18,351 nt of DNA from Temnopleurus reevesii. Taxonomy: Eukaryota; Echinodermata; Echinoidea; Temnopleuroida; Temnopleuridae. This document shows, piece after piece, positions 1-9,049 of this stretch. The DNA lies in the NCBI GenBank assembly GCA_036244855.1, contig BQKZ01005852.1, positions 10,401 to 28,751 of the forward strand. Direction: 5' to 3'. Positions within the stretch are counted from its first letter, which is position 1. Each line of letters begins with the position of its first letter. Under the pieces are notes generated by a model, which was given only the letters and a program-made list of their open reading frames with translations, did no database searches and had not been told where the DNA came from. Both the position numbers and the translations under genes were made by a program.

Positions 1-287
1 GACTGTGCATTGGTTAATGTATACTACAGTATATTCTATATTACCTTTATAGAGGTTTCATGAACTATACCCAGTCATAATCCATGAAATATTCCCAATC
101 AACCTTGTCCTTTCTGTATTTGGAAATACAAATTCATCATTCAATATCCTTTGGTAGTGAACAATGGTGGATATGATTTCATGCCGGGTGCAATAAAGGC
201 CATAGCGCTGCCATTTGATTAAAACAGAAAAAAATGAATTGATCGACCTTGGCACATGATATTAAATGTGTTGAACAATACATTTAG
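1..287. other. AT-rich DNA, no gene seen
   Basis: This is AT-rich single-copy-looking sequence. The one open stretch on the minus strand (58-255) has no recognisable domain and is of chance length for this composition. I see no repeat unit that recurs elsewhere in the window. Confidence 0.5.
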
Positions 288-562
288 ATAATGAAAATAA
301 TGTGCAGTTCTTATATAGCGCTAATTACCTCTGTGCTCAACCATTAATGCAATATTACATGTATTACCCTGGCTCTAGCGATAGCAGCTTGTCAGGTGCT
401 TATGCTTTCAAGGAGCTACCAGGTACCCATACACACCACCTGGGTTGAGTGCAGCACAATGTGGATGAATTTCTTGCTGATGGAAATTAACGCCATGGGT
501 GGGACTCAGTCCGCAGATCTCTGCATGTAAGGCGAGAATCAGAACAACTACACTACACCATA
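288..562 (-). mobile_element. tRNA-derived SINE, copy 1
   Basis: Read on the minus strand, the element starts with a tRNA-like head near 562. An A-box-like block lies at 545-555 (10 of 11 positions of TRGYNNANNGG) and a decayed B box at 502-512, about 32 bp apart as in tRNA genes. The body follows at about 430-500, containing a block that reads GCACTCAACCCAGGTG on the minus strand. The 3' tail at 288-325 reads GCGCTATATAAG and then becomes ATT-rich. The body recurs at 832-1036, 7540-7665 and 17800-18045. RNA polymerase III transcription and LINE-dependent mobility are known for this class. The B-box decay suggests this copy is inactive. No clear target-site duplication was found, so the ends are approximate. 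Confidence 0.75.
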
Positions 563-630
563 GACTTGAGTAATAGAAAAAAGTTTCAATAAAGATGCAT
601 TGCGTTAGCACAACCAATGTTTGTACACTG

Positions 631-795
631 GGGTTGTGTTTCATAAAGCTGTGTGTAGATCTATGTATGATTTTACAAACTGGTGACCCTTTCTCGCACT
701 CAATGAAAACCCCTGCCGTTGAATCTCACCAAAGAAGGGTCATCAGTCATTCATAGAATTGTACATAGATGTACGCAACTCAGGATATGTTTGCA
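631..795. mobile_element. Fold-back (MITE-like) element
   Basis: Two arms of about 50-55 bp are inverted relative to each other. The left arm (about 640-692) contains ATCTATGTA and GGTGACCCTT. The right arm (about 735-790), read in reverse complement, contains ATCTATGTA and TGATGACCCTT in the same order and spacing. The spacer of about 40 bp holds a block reading CCCCTGCCGTTGAATCTCACC. The left end includes TTTCATAAAGCTGTG. It matches my memory of a fold-back repeat found in marine animal genomes, but I could not confirm the name. It sits between two SINE copies and has no coding capacity. Confidence 0.65.
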
Positions 796-831
796 TAGGT
801 ATTGCAATCAAGTTGCTAACTTTTCAAGTGG

Positions 832-1036
832 TGTTTTAAATTGGGAGTATTCCAGCAGGGTGCTTCAAGGTGCTCAGTGCTAAATTGATCACATTATGGT
901 CACTTTCAACTGGTCCAGAATCAGGGTGCAGTCAAATGTGGATAGATTTCTTCCAAAAAGAACTTCACGCACTGGATAGGATTTGAACCTACGATCCTCT
1001 GGTTGACAAGCGAGAGTCAGAACCACTACACGATGA
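832..1036 (-). mobile_element. tRNA-derived SINE, copy 2
   Basis: The head is the best-preserved tRNA-like region in the window. On the minus strand the A box is at 1023-1033 (TCGTGTAGTGG, one mismatch to consensus) and the B box at 979-989 is a perfect GGTTCAAATCC, 33 bp apart. The body at about 925-960 aligns with copy 1 (GTGCAG, then ATGTGGAT, then ATTTCTT). A diverged tail with CACCTTGA and ATTTAAAAC lies towards 835. The left boundary is uncertain because the middle of the body is diverged. The tRNA-like part could pass for a tRNA gene but lacks a proper acceptor stem. Confidence 0.65.
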
Positions 1037-2261
1037 AGTTAAGTTATTTTAAACAATTGCTTGATCTGTGCTGTTGCCAAATCTATTTTAGAAGTTGTTT
1101 TTTCCCTTTTATTGTCATACCATATGTTGGGGGTACGGCTAAATGTACAGCCAATCCCCTTGGGCTTTCAAATCCCAGACTGCGCCAGTGCTGAAGGTCT
1201 CAACTCTCCTTTCCCAAGCATGGCAGACATCTATGCAACAGAACCAATGTATGTTCTCTGTCATCTATACATGACCATTGATTGTGACACATATTATGTG
1301 GACTATTTTGATTGATGTGTGGTGAACTTAAGATCACCCAAACGATACAGTCTATCTGAAAGATAGATTCTGAGGCATGTCTGGTCGATGTCCAAGGCTC
1401 AAAGCAGTGTTTGTCAAGAAATGATGTGTGATGGGAATGGATTTGTGCCATATTTGACATATTCTTTTTGTATTCTTTGTTTAAAAAAACAACAACATTA
1501 GGCAATAATGGAATCACTTTGGTTTAGGACTTGTGGTTTTGATTTCTTCCCATAAGGATGTATAGAGATTCCAAGCCATCATTATTTCGACAACCTTATT
1601 TTTGTTTCTGTGGGTGTGCTTAGGGAATGCAGTGGTCATATTTCTTCCAGAGTGTATTTTTTTATAATGAAGAGTGTAGTCAAAGAAGTACTGATGTGTT
1701 GCCTCAGTCACATATCTGCCTATTTAGGAAATTCATACACAGTGTGTGATTTTACATTCTGTGTTAGAGGTTGGTGTTGGTGTTAATTTCTGCTAGAATA
1801 GATTAAGGATGTGCCTTTATGATAACACTTACACCAACAGTGAAATCAATTTTTCTTAATCCTCAGGGATTTAGTGTTAGTCAATGGGAATTTGTACACA
1901 AAATTGAACAGAGACGACTGAGATCATTAAAATCAGAATCAGATGGATGAATCTGATCAGAGAGCCAAAGCAAGAGATCTTCTTTGACAATCACTTCATA
2001 TTCTCATCTAGAGTAGATATGAAAATAGTCTTACTTTAGCTCCATGCGAGGGTTATTCAATGCCTGTGCATTCTGTTGTGTGTCTATATCATTGCTTCAC
2101 TGTGTTAGCTAATATTTGTTCAAGTTGTCTTTTGATTTAATGCGAAAAACATTCAGTTTTAAAAATATTCTAAAAATTAAAACATGTTACTAATGTCATG
2201 GGTTGTTTTGGAGGAATCGATTTTATGTATACTTCCAACTAACCAATTATTCTAATTCTGC
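1037..2261. other. AT-rich DNA, no gene seen
   Basis: I see no coding exon, RNA gene or recognisable transposon here. Short open frames on both strands are low in complexity or overlap one another. The only local structures are small hairpins, for example a 7-bp stem near 1940-1959 (ATCAGAT facing ATCTGAT) and one near 1353-1369. Confidence 0.5.
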
Positions 2262-2408
2262 TTCTTCATTACTCTCTTCCCATGCCTGTCAACATACGTC
2301 TTGCATGCTGTACTATCTCTCTCTCTCTTACATTCTCTCGTCATAGGTAGACTCACAATTATACATGAAATATTAATAAAACCCACATGGATCATCACTT
2401 TTAAGAAT
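2262..2408 (-). repeat. Isolated inverted copy of the 3.7-5.2 kb satellite unit
   Basis: Read on the minus strand, this stretch follows the order of one array unit: AAAAGTGATGATCCATGTGG, a TTTTATTAATATTTCATG block, a GAGAGAGA run, then a GACAGGCATGGGA block. It is therefore a partial unit (about 145 of 340-400 bp) in the opposite orientation, roughly 1.3 kb left of the array. It most resembles units 3 and 4. The unit exists both singly and in tandem, so it may be a dispersed element that became amplified. Confidence 0.85.
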
Positions 2409-2686
2409 ATTTTTTTTTCCGAGTTCAGTATCTTTTACCTTGTAAAAAAATTTGCCGTATAATCTTCTTCAAATATATTCATACATATGAAAATTCTTGG
2501 TTCTAACATGAGTACTGTATTCGCCTTGAAGTGGCACTTTTTCAAAAATACAGGAAAGAATCATTTTTGTCAGTGATTAAGCTTCCATTTATGCCACTGA
2601 TGATGTTGCCATGGTATTTGCCCTAAGGATTAATTCCTAATTGAGCATCATTTTCTCCTCTTAGTATATTTTCACACTAATGAGAC

Positions 2687-2876
2687 CTAGGGCTGTCGCT
2701 ACAAAATTACAATTGATGGCAAATTTGACTGCAAATCAATTGAAAATTGAAATACATATTTTCATACATGCACAGTCTGTGCATCTAACAAGATTTGCAT
2801 GAAACAGTTTTTGTTGGCATGTAACGATCAACTGCATCTTGCAATCACTTGCAACTTTGTAGCAACACCCCTTTTA
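2687..2876. mobile_element. MITE with terminal inverted repeats, copy 1
   Basis: The left end (GCTGTCGCTACAAAATTACA) and the reverse complement of the right end (GGTGTTGCTACAAAGTTGCA) match for most of about 35 bp, giving imperfect terminal inverted repeats. The element is about 190 bp, AT-rich and non-coding, consistent with a non-autonomous DNA transposon. Its left two thirds align with a second copy at 8862-9035. No transposase is present, and I could not identify a target-site duplication, so no superfamily is assigned. Confidence 0.75.
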
Positions 2877-3501
2877 TCTTATTCTCTTTAGGGCGTAAAA
2901 CTGCTTTAATAAAAAAAACAGCCTAACAGAAACTAATGCCCATTCGTGGTGGAGATGAATAGTTTGAAAATTCATAACTTTTGAATGGATTGTCTGACCT
3001 TACTCAAATCGTCACAATTCATCTAATTTTTCTTTATTCATTGGAAGAAGTTTTCTCTAAGTATGTAGATCAAAGATAAAGAAATTATGGTTTGACCATA
3101 AAGTATTTTGCATAGAATGCCTAACATAATATGCTTTTCTAAATATTGATACTTCTTTAGAAATGAACTGACCCATCTTATTTTATTTCTCATAGAACCT
3201 TTTACTTATACTCTTTTATCTTTTTGACTGTAAATATCTATCACAATAGTAACCATTGTTTAGAATTAAATATTTGTAAACTAATCTTCTCATTCTTAAC
3301 ATTGCAACTGTCTCTTAGTTTCACATTTCCATTTCCATTTCTGTTTTGATGAAAATTTTGTTGTATTCTGTCTTCTACTGCATTGCATTTTTGCTGCACA
3401 TGGCTTCAACTGCCTCACATGGTAATATCACAGCCCGTATTTCATCACCTGGCCACAATTTGATATTTGCCTAACGGTCCAGCAAATCTCATAAATCCTG
3501 A
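2877..3501. other. AT-rich DNA, no gene seen
   Basis: No gene or recurring repeat is seen. Composition rises in GC from about 3430, just before the exon candidate at 3502-3762. Confidence 0.45.
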
Positions 3502-3762
3502 CCTCTGCCACAGGATGATTGCGGCGCCCTCAATGGGTACGATTTGCACAGCACTGCGTGGCGGAAACCTGCAATACAATCTAGTGCAGAGGATTTGTTT
3601 GCATTTAATATCGGAGATTCCTTGAGCTCCGGTCCCGTTCTCGGAACGCAATTTTCTGAACGAGTTCGTCTTTTTCTCGTTTACGGCAGAGATGGGAGAT
3701 TTGATTTGATGTGGGTGAAATATTTCATTCTCCAAAATGATGATCCATGTCGGCATATATAG
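3502..3762 (+). CDS. Possible small coding exon or gene relic, unknown product
   Basis: This stretch is visibly richer in GC and CpG than its flanks. One plus-strand frame is open from 3502 (after TGA at 3499-3501) to TAG at 3760-3762. A plausible 3' splice site (CCTCTGCCACAG, ending at 3513) would open an exon reading DDCGALNGYDLHSTAWRKPA and onward. A weak donor at 3715 (GG then GTGAAA) would close a 201-nt, frame-preserving exon. The peptide is not low in complexity, with later blocks FSERVRLFLVYGRDGRFDL, but I recognise no family. From about 3716 the frame runs into the satellite array, so the native end is probably before that point. The opposite strand is also open (3445-3756), which weakens the case. 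It could be a pseudogene or chance. Confidence 0.22.
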   Translation, partial: PLPQDDCGALNGYDLHSTAWRKPAIQSSAEDLFAFNIGDSLSSGPVLGTQFSERVRLFLVYGRDGRFDLMWVKYFILQNDDPCRHI

Positions 3763-4529
3763 GTGGCTTTCATTAATCTATATGTCGTGTATGATTGTAA
3801 CTCTAACCATCACAAGAGAAAGAGAGAGAGAAAAAGAGCAGTATATAAGCAATATTTTTACAGGCATAGGAAGTGAGAGATAAAGAAGTCAAGAAATTGT
3901 GAAGCCAAAGTAAGGGAGACAGGGTAGAGAAAGAGAGTAACACAGAGAAATGTAGGGAAGAAAAATATGTTGGTAAAAGAGGAAGAAGATAAGAAGGAAG
4001 GGAAAAGGGAGGATAAGAAGGAATATAAGAAGATTTGAAATGTATATGATATTCATTAAAGTACTCTAAAAAGTGATGATCCATGTGGATTTTATTAATA
4101 TTTCATGTATGATTGTAAGTCTACTCATGACAAGAGAGGAAAAGGGCAAAGAGAAAGAGAGAGAGAGAGAGAGTGCAGCCTGTAAGCAATATTTTTACAG
4201 GTATCTGAAGTGAGGGATGAAGAAGTCAAGAATTTGTGAAGCAAAAAGGAAAGGGAGAAAAAAGCACATAAGATGGCTATAGAAAGGGTAGAGTAGCACA
4301 ATAGGGCTTATACAAGAGAGGGAGGGAAGGAGAACAGTAAATATAAAAATATGCACATAAGAAGATGAGGAGAAAGAGAAAGGGGAACAGAAGGAATATG
4401 AACAGATTTGAAGTGAGTAAAACATATATGATATATTCAATATATTACTCTAAAAGTGATGATACAGGTGGGTTTTATTAATATTTCATGTAGGATTGTG
4501 ATTCTACTTGACATGACAAAGAATGTGAA

Positions 4530-4562
<33 letters not shown>

Positions 4563-4960
4563 GTGCAGCGTACAAGCAATGTTTCTACAGGCATGGGAGG
4601 TGAGGGATGACGAAGTCAAGAAATTGTCAAGCAAAAAGGAAGAGAGACAGGGTAGAGAAAGAGAGTGCTTATAGGGTGGCTATAGAAAAGGGTGAGAGTA
4701 GTACAATATGGCTATATATGAGAGAGATGTAGGGAAGAAAACGATGGAAGGAAAAGAGGAAGAATATAAGAAAGGAAAGGAGAGGAGAAGAAGGAATATA
4801 AATAGATTTGAAGTGAGTAAAATATACACTGTATATTATATTCATTGATATACTCTTAAAAGAGATGATCCATATGGGTTTTATTAATATCTCATGTATG
4901 ATTGTGATTCTACTTGTCATGAGAGGGAATGTGAAAGAGGGAGATAAGGAGTGAGACGGA

Positions 4961-4992
<32 letters not shown>

Positions 4993-5190
4993 TACTACAG
5001 CAAACAAGAAGTATTTCTTGACAGGCATGGGAATAGAGGGATGAAGATGGCAAGAAATTGTGAGGCAAAAGAAATGAAGATACGATAGAAAAAGAGAGAG
5101 CTATAGAATAGAGGAAGACTAACACAGAAGAGGGGTTTATACAAGAGAGCTGTTACGGAATAAAAAGCATAAGTATAAAAATATGCAAAA
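3716..5190 (+). repeat. Tandem array of four 336-406 bp units, GA-rich
   Basis: Four direct units start with GATGATCCATG or a close variant at 3739, 4075, 4458 and 4864, giving periods of 336, 383 and 406 bp. Each unit has the same order: a TTTTATTAATATTTCATG block, a GATTGTGATTCTAC block, a GA run, GCAATATTTTTACAGGCAT or a variant, GATGAAGAAGTCAAGAA, a long purine-rich stretch, then AGATTTGAAGTGAGTAAAA. Homology reaches slightly left of 3739 to about 3716, and unit 4 is truncated near 5190. Unit length differs mainly in the GA runs and the purine-rich second half. Open frames here are low-complexity translations of GA/CT repeats. An inverted partial unit lies at 2262-2408. Confidence 0.9.
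4153..4174 (+). repeat. GA microsatellite inside array unit 2
   Basis: A GA dinucleotide run lies in the same relative position as the runs near 4528-4562 (unit 3) and 4963-4992 (unit 4). Its different length in each unit explains part of the period variation. The runs are purine-only on the plus strand. Confidence 0.85.
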
Positions 5191-5738
5191 GGTATGTTCT
5201 TTGTTTTAAAATTGCCCTTTTCATTTTTTTACCTTTGAGACTTTAGCAAGCTAACAGTGCAATTTCTAAGACACATGAAAGTGTGAAGTGTTGAATGTTC
5301 AAGTATCTTACGAAGTGCACTTTTAGTACAAGCCTCATAGGTGTTCTTGAAAATGATTATGTAATCAAAAAAATTTATTCACTGTACTAATCAGATAAAC
5401 TACTTCCTGGATTCTATAATCTTAATCATCCTTTTAATCTATATTATTAGAAGAAAAATACTTTGTGTTACAAGCAGTAGAATTCATACTTCATAAATAG
5501 TGGAAAACATTTCACAACCATATGAATAGCTCCTTTTAATGTTATTTCAACGAGAATACTCTCAAGTATTAAAAATAATGATTGCGTTTGGATATATCCA
5601 ACCTATGTGAACAGTCCGAAGATGTGATATTTATTCAAACAGCTATTCATCCGGTTTGAAGAATGACACAGAAAAGTCAGAAATTATTTCATTTTGGTGC
5701 TAGAATACAATAAAATTCCCCTGTGATGTTTTATTATT
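5191..5738. other. AT-rich DNA, no gene seen
   Basis: This is ordinary AT-rich sequence after the array ends. No frame of interest or recurring block was recognised. Confidence 0.45.
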
Positions 5739-5760
5739 GTGTTTGTGTGTGTGTGTGTGT
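5739..5760 (+). repeat. GT microsatellite
   Basis: A short GT run, interrupted once near its start (TGTGTTTGTG), is followed by ACAATGG. It is a simple repeat with no neighbouring gene. Confidence 0.9.
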
Positions 5761-6456
5761 ACAATGGACCTGTGTTTAATCAACCCGCTTAGGATGATGA
5801 ACGCATGTTGTGTTTTGGTTCAATAAATTTTTAATCAGGGCTCTAAAAATATACTGGACACATGAGCAGAAAGAGAAAATTCCCATTGCCTAAATCATTC
5901 TTTTGAAAATGTAACATAATCACTAAAATTCTCTGATAGGTAATCCATGTAAATCACCTTTTTTCACTCAAATTGGCACCTTCTTAACTCTATAACACAT
6001 TCTACGCCAATGGAGATTCAAAAGGTTGATATCATATCTAATTGAAATACTTGTAAAAAGGGAAGTAAAAATGATATTGTTGCCAATGTGAGGAGCAAAT
6101 AGTGATTGAATTCCCTGTAAACAAATTCCCGTACTGAATGGGTTAACAGCGCAATTTTCGCGATGTGTGAACACACCATGAAGCACCTATTGACTCTGTG
6201 TGTAGACGGGATATTATATTTCCACTCTCAAGATGCCGTAACAAATTTGTTAAATTGCTTCGTGAGAAGCCTTGGGATATATTCTTTGCGATAGCTATTA
6301 TGCCATGCTCTTGTTCAAAAATCCAATTCAACTTATCAGTACCTGTCAAGATTGAAACATTTAAAATCAGGACACTTTGCGCTGAGGGTCATAAAAATAT
6401 GATGAAAATTCAGTTGATACAGTGTACATGCTATTTTTCCTACTGAGTATTGCCAG
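5761..6456. other. AT-rich DNA, no gene seen
   Basis: Short open frames on both strands overlap here (around 5968-6446). None shows a domain or a consistent splice context. I see no repeat recurring elsewhere. Confidence 0.4.
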
Positions 6457-6599
6457 CAAAACCAATATTTTTTCAAAATACTAAATATTGGTTTTGGGAT
6501 CGAGGATATTGGGACAATGTCCTGAATTAGAAATCCTGATTGGTATGTGAGACTTCAAGACGTCGGGATGGGGGCATCAAATATTGGGACGATCCCAAT
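6457..6599. repeat. Cluster of hairpins with shared ATATTGGGAC motif
   Basis: A perfect 14-bp inverted repeat (CAAAACCAATATTT at 6457-6470, its complement at 6483-6496) encloses a 12-nt loop. Downstream, GGACA and TGTCC face each other at 6512-6522, and ATTGGGA and TCCCAAT face each other at 6583-6599 with a 3-nt loop. The 10-mer ATATTGGGAC occurs at 6506 and 6581. The density suggests a decayed palindromic element, but its borders cannot be set. Confidence 0.6.
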
Positions 6600-6707
6600 C
6601 AATCATGATACCTGACTGGTAGGCTTATACCACAAAATAAAACATTTTGTTTCCTTGTCAAAAAACCTACAATTTCTGTCACCTTTTTGTTTGAACTTGT
6701 GTCATAT

Positions 6708-6748
6708 ATTCAAGGTCTTATAAGTAGCACTTGTAATAGACCTTGAAT
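6708..6748. repeat. Perfect 11-bp inverted repeat
   Basis: ATTCAAGGTCT at 6708-6718 is matched exactly by AGACCTTGAAT at 6738-6748, with a 19-nt loop. No U-run typical of a bacterial terminator follows, and the context is eukaryotic. It may be a small RNA hairpin or a transposon relic. Confidence 0.7.
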
Positions 6749-7052
6749 AAAGGTGTCAAATAGTGTAATGCTTTTTTATGTAAGATTTAATTCCTTGGAG
6801 TCAGCGATGAATAGACTTTCAGTGATTTGTGTGTGGGAAATCAAAATTGTTACTCATAACTAATAAATCGTATGGAATAACAATAGCAACCCAAGTCAGT
6901 AGGAATGTGCAGTGAATATGTGGTTGACCTACAATTATTGACATTTGTCATTTTCTATTTATCTTCTACCGTTCATTAATAAATCTACCATACCTTTATT
7001 GAGGTTTAATTTTATCTTTTTCTTCCATATGCAACCAACTTGCAACAATGAT

Positions 7053-7146
7053 TTCATCATCAACATGATCATTATCATCATAACCATCATCGTCATCATC
7101 GTCATCATCATAACCATCTTCTTCATCATCATCATCGTCTGTTCAT
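7053..7146 (+). repeat. Imperfect ATC microsatellite
   Basis: CAT/ATC triplets run with interruptions by AAC, GTC and TTC triplets. In one frame they encode an isoleucine- and valine-rich stretch followed by CSSIWNKKE. The translation mimics a membrane segment, but triplet repeats produce this by themselves. A good 5' splice consensus (GAG then GTAAGTG) follows at about 7164-7173. Confidence 0.85.
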
Positions 7147-7539
7147 CAATTTGGAACAAGAAGGAGGTAAGTGTCTTATATTCTCAAAATATTAAGATGT
7201 TGTGAGAGAGAGTATGGTGATATACTCATCAAATGGGTAAAAATTCTTGAGCGCTTATTTCTTGTGACTATTTCTTGTGACTTTCTATGGTAACTTCATG
7301 GAAATATTAATAAGGATGATGTTTGTAGAGCAGTAGGGCTCATATGTCCACTTGGAGAGTGCTCAAGATGATTTTTGAATCATGATCCTAGCTTTAGTTG
7401 TTGCTACTTCTATTTAAAGGGTTTCTAAGGTAAAAATGTAATTTGCATTTTATCGAAGTGCATTTAATTTCAAAATTAAACTTTAGATTTAAAATCTAAA
7501 ACCTCTTGGATTTTTAATGGGAATTGTTTTTCATGGGTG
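7147..7539. other. AT-rich DNA with small palindromes
   Basis: No gene is seen. Two adjacent palindromes lie at 7463-7480 (TTTAATTT facing AAATTAAA) and 7482-7500 (TTTAGATTT facing AAATCTAAA). Both are AT-rich and could be chance. Confidence 0.45.
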
Positions 7540-7665
7540 CAACCACCTTGCAAATGATGTTATTTTGCCTCAATAAGGGAATAAATATGCTTGACATTTA
7601 CCTGGGTTGAGTGCAGTGCAATATGGATTAATCCCTTTGAACTGGTAGATTAACCCACAGATTTC
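7540..7665 (-). mobile_element. SINE fragment, copy 3
   Basis: Read on the minus strand, the central body block is clear (CACTGCACTCAACCCAGGTAA) and ATCCATATTGC precedes it, as in copies 1 and 4. An ATATTTATTCCCTT block follows, aligning with copy 4. The B box is degenerate (around 7644-7655), and no A box or LINE-like tail is seen. This copy is old or truncated at both ends. Confidence 0.65.
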
Positions 7666-7697
7666 ACATGTTATGCAACATTACATAACATATCTGT
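7657..7697. repeat. Compound hairpin
   Basis: An inner 8-bp perfect stem (ATGTTATG at 7668-7675, CATAACAT at 7684-7691) is extended by an outer 6-bp stem (ACAGAT at 7657-7662, ATCTGT at 7692-7697) with a 5-nt one-sided bulge. It overlaps the position of the lost tRNA-like head of SINE copy 3. Confidence 0.6.
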
Positions 7698-7796
7698 AAA
7701 CACAAACAGATATTTGGCAGAGATTAACAATATCTATAATTGAAACAACCTGCCTGAGTTCTAATTTGAAATCTGTTGGATGATCTCTCACTGGAG

Positions 7797-8167
7797 ATCG
7801 TCGATAGTCCATTTCTCGTAAGTCCATGATGGTGCAGTATGCTAAGGGTTAAATGTTCAATTGCATGTGTCTTTGTAGGTTAAGTACTAGAATCTATCAC
7901 TTCCTTGGCTTGTAGCCTTTGAGCCTGATTCCTTCTTCCCAAGTGATCGTTGGTAGTCCATTACTCGTAAGTCTATAGTGGTGGTGGTGGTGGTGGTGGA
8001 TTACCTCTTCCCGAGTTATCGTTGGTAGTCCATTTCTCATAGGTCTTTGGTTCCAGTATGCTAAGGGTAAAATGTACAATTGCATGTGTCTTTGTAGGTT
8101 AAGTACTAGAATCTATCACTTCCTCGGCTTATAGCCTTTGAGCTTGATTACCTCTTCCCGAGTGATT
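7797..8167 (+). repeat. Local tandem duplication with nested partial copy
   Basis: A block of about 113 bp at 7835-7947 (starting CAGTATGCTAAGGG, containing TAAGTACTAGAATCTATCAC) is repeated nearly exactly at 8054-8167, an offset of 219 bp. The lead-in (ATCGTTGGTAGTCCATTTCT and variants) occurs three times, at 7797, 7946 and 8018, so an extra partial copy sits between the two full blocks. A GTG run (7978-7999) lies in that middle piece. High identity implies recent duplication. Confidence 0.9.
7978..7999 (+). repeat. GTG microsatellite
   Basis: Seven consecutive GTG triplets lie inside the central partial copy of the 7.8-8.2 kb duplication. The minus-strand translation yields a polyhistidine run and should not be read as protein evidence. 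Confidence 0.9.
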
Positions 8168-8269
8168 TTCAATTATCCCCGAGATGAGAGGGGTGGTTTA
8201 GGAATGAGTTTTTGTCTTTTCTAAATGTCTCATGTCTCTTCGTTTTATCTAGATCGTTAGATGTGCATG

Positions 8270-8760
8270 TCTATTATTAATTTGTCTTTTCTCTCTTTTG
8301 GATTTCTTTCTCAAAATATCTTTTTTCCTCCTCGCTTTGTTTTCCTTTCTCTGTATTTTCAAATTCTCTCTCTCTCTATCTGCATCTCTTATCTTACTTT
8401 CTTTCACTCCATTTCTCTTGGCCTCCACTCCATCCAGATCAAACTTTCCTTTTTCATACAATTTAGGGAATTAGTAAAAGAGAATATCTTTGTGTGTTAT
8501 GTGTACATGCATGCTCCTGTATTTGTGTTATTACGTAAATGAAAAATAGTGGAGAAATAGAAAGAAAAGGGAGGAAAGGGTGTTCTCATTTAGGGAGAAT
8601 TAGAATCAATTCATGAACAAAGACTTGCAAGGTAAACAATCAAAGCTGAAAATATCTTGAGATCAAGGAAATAAAAAAAATCAGTTCATGGGTGATATGA
8701 TGAGTGTTTGTAAGAAAGAGAAGGAGAGAGAATTCTCAGATAAGGATAACAAGCAAATAT
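8270..8760. other. Pyrimidine tract followed by purine tract
   Basis: From about 8280 to 8450 the plus strand is strongly pyrimidine-rich (CTCTCTCTCTCTAT near 8366). From about 8540 to 8740 it is purine-rich (GAAAGAAAAGGGAGGAAAGGG near 8560; AAGAGAAGGAGAGAGAA near 8716). The two halves are only loosely complementary, so a long stable hairpin is not certain. Open frames on both strands (about 8249-8542) are translations of this biased sequence. Confidence 0.6.
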
Positions 8761-8861
8761 TAACAGTATATTTTGAAACCCCTACTCACTTTGTATGAAA
8801 CTTATCTATGTACTTCCTAAAGTACATTTTTTATTTTTTTGTGTAAAATACTTGACAAAGG

Positions 8862-9035
8862 GGGCTTTGCTACAAAGTTTTGATTGATCTCAAATCAACT
8901 GCTAATCTGTTGCAAATTGTAACAGGCATTTTCATTCACACATTTTATGTGCTTATAATAAGACGCACGTAAAACAATGATTTTGATTGCCGCTTTCCAA
9001 CCAACTGCACCTTTTGAACAACCAACAAATGTACA
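8862..9035. mobile_element. MITE copy 2, same family as 2687-2876
   Basis: The left end reads GCTTTGCTACAAAGTTTTGA. About 75 bp then align with copy 1, through TTGATTGATCTCAAATC, ACTGC, TTGCAAATTG and ATTTTCAT. The right end is recognisable (AACTGCACCTT against AACTGCATCTT) but the terminal inverted repeat is degraded. An ATGTACAT duplication lies just beyond it at 9029-9046. Divergence from copy 1 indicates an old insertion. Confidence 0.7.
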
Positions 9036-9049
9036 TGTATGTACATGGT

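Noticed and set aside
979..1033. A functional tRNA gene on the minus strand
   Set aside because: Both promoter boxes are present, but the acceptor stem does not pair and the sequence continues into a SINE body seen at three other places.
3803..5125. Several minus-strand frames of 65-119 codons rich in Ser and Leu
   Set aside because: They are translations of the GA-rich tandem array and repeat with its units. No domain or splice context was found.
2262..5190. A CRISPR array, because of regular repeats
   Set aside because: Units are 336-406 bp, similar throughout and without unique spacers, and the context is eukaryotic.
7897..8085. Minus-strand frame with a polyhistidine stretch resembling a metal-binding or tag-like peptide
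   Set aside because: The histidines come from the GTG triplet run, and the flanks are duplicated non-coding DNA.
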